Assembly (NCBI GenBank): GCA_964396225.1
Contig: CAYNEL010000041.1
Coordinates: 1 to 6,779, forward strand
Source of the DNA: CAYNEL01 sp964396225
Lineage (GTDB): Bacteria > Patescibacteriota > Minisyncoccia > Moranbacterales > UBA1568
Reading direction: 5' to 3'
DNA: 6,779 nucleotides
Shown: positions 3,917 through 6,779 of the stretch, piece by piece
Position numbering within the stretch: the first letter of the stretch is position 1
How the letters are laid out: each line of letters starts with the position of its first letter
Made by a program: the position numbers and the translations under genes
Notes under the pieces: generated by a model
Told to the model about the DNA's origin: nothing
Seen by the model: the letters and a program-made list of their open reading frames with translations, nothing else
Databases searched by the model: none

Positions 3917-5341
3917 CTAAAACTTTCGGATGAATTTTCGGGTAGATACTATAAGTTGGTAGATGAGAAGACCGGCATAAATTTTCCAAAGCATCCAAAG
4001 AAAAATATACCCTGACGGTACAAGTAGACCCCGTCGGGTTTCTTCGAAATGCTCGAAATCAAATGCGAGAGGACCGAGTATGTTTGCAAAAAACATCCAA
4101 GAACTGAAATCGCTCAAGTTAGTCATTTGTCCAGTTTCGATCAAAAAAACCGTCGTCCAAAAATAGATATTCACCACAGCTCCGGCGCCAAGAAAATACC
4201 AATAAAGTGGCCAATACCAATTTTGACCGAAATTTGAAAAGTTCTTTGAAATAGCCAACTGAAGACGCTCATGATGATACCACCGGTATTTTTTATTTTG
4301 AAGATAGCATGCATATGCTTTCATTTCAGCCGCATAGAATTCAGCGGCATTAATCGTATCGCCTTTTTTGCTAAAATACGTCTTCATCTCACAGAGAAAT
4401 TCCCGTGCCGATGGAATGTCTGGTTGTTCTGTATCCGTGGGGAGCAAATCGGAACAGAAACCTCGATAGTTTATTCTGTCAGGATTCCAAACTGAGGCAA
4501 TAGATTTAAAATGGTCAAAGTCCAACGCAGCCTTGTTACGAAAATTGATATTGGTCTGGGATAGGTCAGTACTTTCAATATGAGCCTGAATAAATCCGTC
4601 TTTAATATTCAAAGAACCTAGCTTTTGAATGTTTCTAATCGTCAAATTGTAAGTTGATTCTTGGCCGATATTACTCGATACCTTGCTATGCTTTCCTGCC
4701 TTTAGATCAGTCATTTCAAAAACCTGGCCAAAAGCTAGTCGACTGACCTCGAAATCACCGCCAGTCTCTAGACTGCAAGATATACCATCCATGGTAATCT
4801 CCTCGCACTTCCCTTTTACACTTGATAACGTTGCTTGGGTAGTCGCAGAAATCACCATCTCAGCCGACTGTTGATTCGTACATTTAACTGAAACATTGTG
4901 GATTTTTATATCTAACGGCCCATCAATAGAGATCTTTTCACTCTCCCTATAAATAAAAAAGTTCCCCTGTGTAGCATCGAGAATTTGAAAGGTTCTATTT
5001 CCATAAGGAAAAGCGCCCTTGAAATCACAGTTTTTAAAAGAGATCCATTGCGAAGTAAAGCGGAGCGGAACATGGATCAAGATACTGCATTTCTCGAAAG
5101 TGAGATCAACCAAATTATCACTATCAAGTGCAAGTATTGTCCCTGTATACGCCTGGGCCACCCTCGCATTAAACAATTCCGCGTCAAACTCAATGCCTTT
5201 ATTTTCAGGAAAAAATATGGCAAGAGTATTTGTATTACGAGGGTTTTCTTTAATTTCAATAGCGCAGTCTGAAATAACAACGGAATACTTTTCGTCCTTT
5301 TTCGTATAAGAGAGTTTCGACCGATTCGAGAGCATAGACAT
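3917..5341 (-). CDS. Beta-rich protein with C-terminal two-helix membrane domain, probably acquired
   Basis: This encodes 474 residues from ATG 5341 (472 from ATG 5335). The longer open frame upstream overlaps dnaK and its terminator, so it is not used. Residues 20-285 are a run of short strands with recurring F/L, N and C positions (FEKCSILIH, SFKNCDF, KIHNVSVKC), suggesting an irregular beta-solenoid related to pentapeptide-like repeat proteins but without a clean repeat. Residues 285-370 (NPDRINYRGFCSDLLP, then YFSKKGDTINAAEFYAAEMKAY) form a helical linker known to me from pentapeptide-type membrane proteins. The C-terminus has two hydrophobic helices (about 376-402 and 445-466) around an amphipathic SSWMFFANILG segment, a layout reminiscent of two-helix channels. 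It ends in a basic RKFIRKF tail. There is no Shine-Dalgarno site, promoter or clear terminator. The gene is far more AT-rich than its neighbours, pointing to transfer. Function unknown; channel activity is speculation. Confidence 0.75.
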   Translation of the reverse strand: MSMLSNRSKLSYTKKDEKYSVVISDCAIEIKENPRNTNTLAIFFPENKGIEFDAELFNARVAQAYTGTILALDSDNLVDLTFEKCSILIHVPLRFTSQWISFKNCDFKGAFPYGNRTFQILDATQGNFFIYRESEKISIDGPLDIKIHNVSVKCTNQQSAEMVISATTQATLSSVKGKCEEITMDGISCSLETGGDFEVSRLAFGQVFEMTDLKAGKHSKVSSNIGQESTYNLTIRNIQKLGSLNIKDGFIQAHIESTDLSQTNINFRNKAALDFDHFKSIASVWNPDRINYRGFCSDLLPTDTEQPDIPSAREFLCEMKTYFSKKGDTINAAEFYAAEMKAYACYLQNKKYRWYHHERLQLAISKNFSNFGQNWYWPLYWYFLGAGAVVNIYFWTTVFLIETGQMTNLSDFSSWMFFANILGPLAFDFEHFEETRRGLLVPSGYIFLWMLWKIYAGLLIYQLIVSTRKFIRKF

Positions 5342-5370
5342 AAAACAAGGCGGGCCCGGAGGCCCGCCTT
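5342..5370 (-). terminator. Terminator of dnaK
   Basis: On the minus strand AAGGCGGGCC and GGCCCGCCTT form a perfect 10-bp stem (5370-5361 with 5356-5347) around a 4-base loop, beginning 5 bases after the dnaK stop and followed by GTTTTA. The T run is only four bases and leads straight into the ATG (5341) of the next gene. The mirror side also has TTTT, so weak two-way action is possible. Confidence 0.75.
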
Positions 5371-5375
5371 TTCGG

Positions 5376-6779
5376 TTACTTCTTGTCTTCGCCTTCCACT
5401 TCCGCGTCCTTGACGTTCCCCTCTTCGGACTTCGGCTGGGCATTGTCGCCTGAGGGCTGGGCACCCGCTGCGGCGGAAGCCTGGTACAGTTTCTCGCCGA
5501 TCTTCTGGGCCGCCTGGGAGAGGGCTTCGGTGGCCTTCTTGATGGCCTCGAGATCGTCGCCGTTCTTGACCTTGTTGAGCTCCGCCACGGCCTCCTCGAC
5601 GGGTTTCTTCTCGTCCGGGGTAATCTTGTCGCCCGCGTCTTTGAGCGCCTTCTCGGTGGTGTAGACGAGGGTGTCAGCCAGGTTACGGGCCTCGATGAGT
5701 TCTTTCTTGCGCTTGTCTTCCTCGGCGTGGAGTTCGGCGTCCTTCTGCATGCGCTCGATCTCGTCTTTCGACAGACCGGTCGAGGCCTCGATGCGGATGG
5801 ACTGCGACTTGCCGGTGGCCTTGTCCTTGGCGGTCACCGAGAGGATACCGTTGGCGTCAATGTCGAAAGACACCTCGACCTGCGGGACACCGCGCGGGGC
5901 CGGCGGGATGCCGTCCAGGTGGAAGCGGCCGAGCGATTTGTTGTCGGCCGCCATCTGGCGTTCGCCCTGGAGGACGTGGATCTCGACGGAGGGCTGGTTG
6001 TCGCTCGCGGTCGAGAAGACCTGCGACTTCTGCACGGGAACGGTGGTGTTGCGCTCGATGAGCGGCGTCCGCACGCCGCCGAGCGTCTCGATACCGAACG
6101 TGAGCGGGGTGACGTCGAGCAGGAGCACGTCCTTGACCGAGCCCTCGAGCACACCACCCTGGATGGCGGCACCCACGGCCACCACTTCGTCCGGATTGAC
6201 GGAGATGTTGGGCTTCTTGCCGAAGAACTTCTCGACGGTCGAGAGGACGAGCGGCATACGGGTCATCCCGCCCACCATCACCACCTCGTGGATATCGGAA
6301 GGCTTGAGGCCGGCGTCGGCGAGCGCTTTCCGGACCGGCTCGAGCGTCTCTTCGACCAGGCTATGCACCAGCTCCTCGAGTTTGGCGCGGGTGAGCTTCA
6401 TGACGAGGTGCTTGGGGCCGTTCGCATCGCTCGTGATAAACGGCTGGTTGATTTCCGTCTCCTGGGCCGTGGAAAGCTCGATCTTGGCCTTTTCGGCGGC
6501 CTCCTTGATGCGCTGGAGGGCGAGCGGGTCCTTCCCCAGGTCGATACCCTCCTGCTTCTTGAACTCGTCCAAGATCCAGTGGATGACCTTCTGGTCGAAG
6601 TCATCGCCGCCCAGGTGAGTATCACCGTTGGTGGATTTGACCTCCACCGTGTCCTCGGCCACCTCGAGGATGGAAATGTCGAAGGTGCCGCCGCCCAGGT
6701 CGTAGACGGCGATCTTCTCGTCTTTCTTCTTGTTGAAGCCGTAGGCGAGGGCGGCCGCGGTGGGCTCGTTCAGGATACG
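5376..6779 (-). CDS. dnaK: Chaperone DnaK (Hsp70), partial: N-terminal third outside window
   Basis: The C-terminal 467 residues are present, starting at RILNEPTAAALAYG, equivalent to about residue 167 of E. coli DnaK. DnaK is the cytoplasmic ATP-driven Hsp70 chaperone that binds exposed hydrophobic peptide segments with DnaJ and GrpE. Seen here, in fragment numbering: phosphate-binding DLGGGTFD (27-34), GDTHLGGDDFD (51-61), adenosine-site VMVGGMTRMP (167-176), the interdomain linker VLLLDVTPL (218-226), the substrate-binding beta domain (LTFGIETLGGV through the SVTAKDKATGK strand), the alpha-helical lid (from STGLSKDEIERM) and a charged disordered tail ending DAEVEGEDKK. No frameshift or missing motif was seen. 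The gene is followed by its own terminator, and no dnaJ or grpE follows within the window. Codon use is GC-rich, unlike the gene beyond it. The identification is secure. Confidence 0.98.
   Translation of the reverse strand, partial: RILNEPTAAALAYGFNKKKDEKIAVYDLGGGTFDISILEVAEDTVEVKSTNGDTHLGGDDFDQKVIHWILDEFKKQEGIDLGKDPLALQRIKEAAEKAKIELSTAQETEINQPFITSDANGPKHLVMKLTRAKLEELVHSLVEETLEPVRKALADAGLKPSDIHEVVMVGGMTRMPLVLSTVEKFFGKKPNISVNPDEVVAVGAAIQGGVLEGSVKDVLLLDVTPLTFGIETLGGVRTPLIERNTTVPVQKSQVFSTASDNQPSVEIHVLQGERQMAADNKSLGRFHLDGIPPAPRGVPQVEVSFDIDANGILSVTAKDKATGKSQSIRIEASTGLSKDEIERMQKDAELHAEEDKRKKELIEARNLADTLVYTTEKALKDAGDKITPDEKKPVEEAVAELNKVKNGDDLEAIKKATEALSQAAQKIGEKLYQASAAAGAQPSGDNAQPKSEEGNVKDAEVEGEDKK

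Noticed and set aside
5342..5464. Upstream extension of the AT-rich gene to ATG 5464
   Set aside because: It would read through the dnaK C-terminus and its terminator in another frame; the composition there is that of dnaK.
5671..6618. 315-residue plus-strand frame opposite dnaK
   Set aside because: Ser/Thr-rich antisense shadow of a highly conserved GC-rich gene; no promoter or ribosome-binding site was seen.

Overview
The window looks like a bacterial chromosome segment of high GC content, except for one AT-rich gene. The DnaK C-terminal region, the 55-residue membrane protein and the small monocistronic genes of unknown function resemble Patescibacteria (CPR, possibly Parcubacteria). That placement is an impression from protein style, not from a search.

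Plus-strand half (1-3046): a run of small genes whose products face the envelope. A partial gene enters from the left edge (1-231). It is followed 11 bases later by a single-pass membrane protein (243-755), probably in the same operon. Next come a secreted 137-residue protein (1142-1555), a secreted HExxH metalloprotease of the M48/M56-like type (1686-2306) and a four-helix membrane protein (2495-2992). The last three each have a recognisable sigma70-type promoter, a Shine-Dalgarno site and an intrinsic terminator of their own. Terminators run almost directly into the next promoter. Between the first two complete genes lies a stretch of about 180 nt with no convincing ORF. It is framed by a candidate promoter and two tandem terminators, so it may be a structured small RNA. 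The 243-755 and 1142-1555 proteins both carry a Cys pair exactly 86 residues apart with similar flanking sequence, and may be diverged paralogues.

The 2495-2992 unit is bracketed by two copies of an 18-bp palindrome that differ only in the central two bases (GG versus CC).

Minus-strand half (3106-6779): reading leftwards, the window opens inside dnaK (residues from about E. coli position 167 to the C-terminus) with its terminator. Directly after that terminator comes an AT-rich gene for a beta-rich protein with a C-terminal two-helix membrane domain. Its composition is very different from its neighbours, which suggests horizontal acquisition. Beyond it are a 55-residue membrane protein and a HIT-family protein, probably co-transcribed from an extended -10 promoter near 3860. 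The HIT gene converges on the plus-strand cluster.

No tRNA, rRNA, CRISPR array or transposase was seen. The joint role of the plus-strand cluster is unknown; secretion signals, Cys pairs and a peptidase together suggest cell-surface or periplasmic work.
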